64,000 nt of DNA, taken from assembly GCA_000499405.2 (NCBI GenBank), contig HG738138.1:3026368-3090367 (forward strand). The letters run 5' to 3'. The position numbers and the translations under genes are program-made. The first letter of the stretch is position 1. Every line of letters begins with the position of its first letter. The notes under the pieces were generated by a model that made no database searches, was not told the DNA's origin, and saw only the letters and a program-made list of their open reading frames with translations. This stretch comes from Onchocerca volvulus. Lineage: Eukaryota > Nematoda > Chromadorea > Rhabditida > Onchocercidae. Positions 63,752 through 64,000 of this stretch are shown here, piece after piece.

Positions 63752-64000
63752 TAGCAATAAAAGGTGTGGATTATTTTTGGTTGCCGTGGATGATAGGAGG
63801 GGAAATATCGCTTACAAAATTACACTTTTAGAACATCACTGTTGTGGACACTAGTGCTGTTTCCGCTTAGAGAAATGATATTTCAAGAAAATGAAACAGT
63901 TGAGATTTACATATATAAATTCTTTTATACACCGAAACACTAGATTTTCAAGTATGTTGGAGGTATTCGTCATTGACTTTCATTTTGCGCCAGGAAAAAG
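63206..64000. other. LSM7 downstream region
   Basis: It holds the LSM7 3' untranslated region and a large homopolymer block. The plus frames at 63326 and 63654 and the minus frame at 63467 have no known domain, and the last two are homopolymer artefacts. Confidence 0.6.
63659..63748. repeat. Composite T36-A15-G5-T34 homopolymer block
   Basis: The runs abut directly: T at 63659-63694, A at 63695-63709, G at 63710-63714 and T at 63715-63748. A natural poly-T tract is common here, but this four-part junction looks like a sequencing or assembly error within or between T tracts. Confidence 0.85.

Noticed and set aside
63467..63757. Lys-rich 96-codon minus frame
   Set aside because: Homopolymer artefact of the T/A/G block.

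Overview
The window looks like nuclear DNA from a parasitic nematode, probably of the filarial/spirurid type. It is very AT-rich with long homopolymer T and A tracts. Every recognisable gene is split by short GT-AG introns with nematode-style T-rich acceptors (TTTCAG, TTTTAG), and some first exons follow an unpaired acceptor, as in spliced-leader trans-splicing. The proteins are typical metazoan families with nematode flavour: an astacin with ShK domains, an LGG-2-type ATG8, a FIC-1/FICD AMPylase and an RBR-2-type KDM5. The exact genus cannot be told from the sequence alone. Exons were joined by hand, requiring GT-AG ends and matching phase.

Layout. 118-1385 (+) is the 3' part of a TBC-domain gene that resembles TBC1D7. 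1.4-10.1 kb has no recognisable intact gene but holds a broken minus-strand BEL/Pao-like retroelement relic (about 4.0-4.9 kb) and a trinucleotide repeat. 10158-14287 (+) is an SLC3-type amino-acid-transporter heavy chain with a dead glycosidase-like ectodomain. 15967-19299 (-) is the ER protein AMPylase FICD. 20893-23619 (+) is an LC3/LGG-2 autophagy modifier. It is divergent from the FICD gene across a 1.6 kb spacer that carries a TACA microsatellite. 25687-30586 (+) is a secreted astacin metalloprotease with two ShK domains. 34606-40712 (+) is a SWT1-like PIN-domain ribonuclease whose 5' end is not resolved. 41403-42941 (-) is the 3' part of a C2H2 zinc-finger protein that I cannot place. 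48726-59432 (-) is a complete 26-exon KDM5/RBR-2 histone H3K4 demethylase. 62036-63205 (+) is LSM7, a subunit of the U6 snRNA Lsm ring, divergent from KDM5.

Functional links are loose. Several genes are housekeeping (LSM7, ATG8, FICD, SLC3 heavy chain), one is chromatin-related (KDM5), and one is secreted and likely to act in cuticle or host-facing proteolysis (astacin). There is no operon-like tight clustering. I found no tRNA, rRNA or CRISPR. The most unusual non-coding structures are a 24-bp near-perfect inverted repeat in a KDM5 intron, a hairpin between two 73-bp direct repeats in astacin intron 2, and several two-copy tandem duplications of 28-40 bp. A T36-A15-G5-T34 block near the end looks like an assembly artefact.
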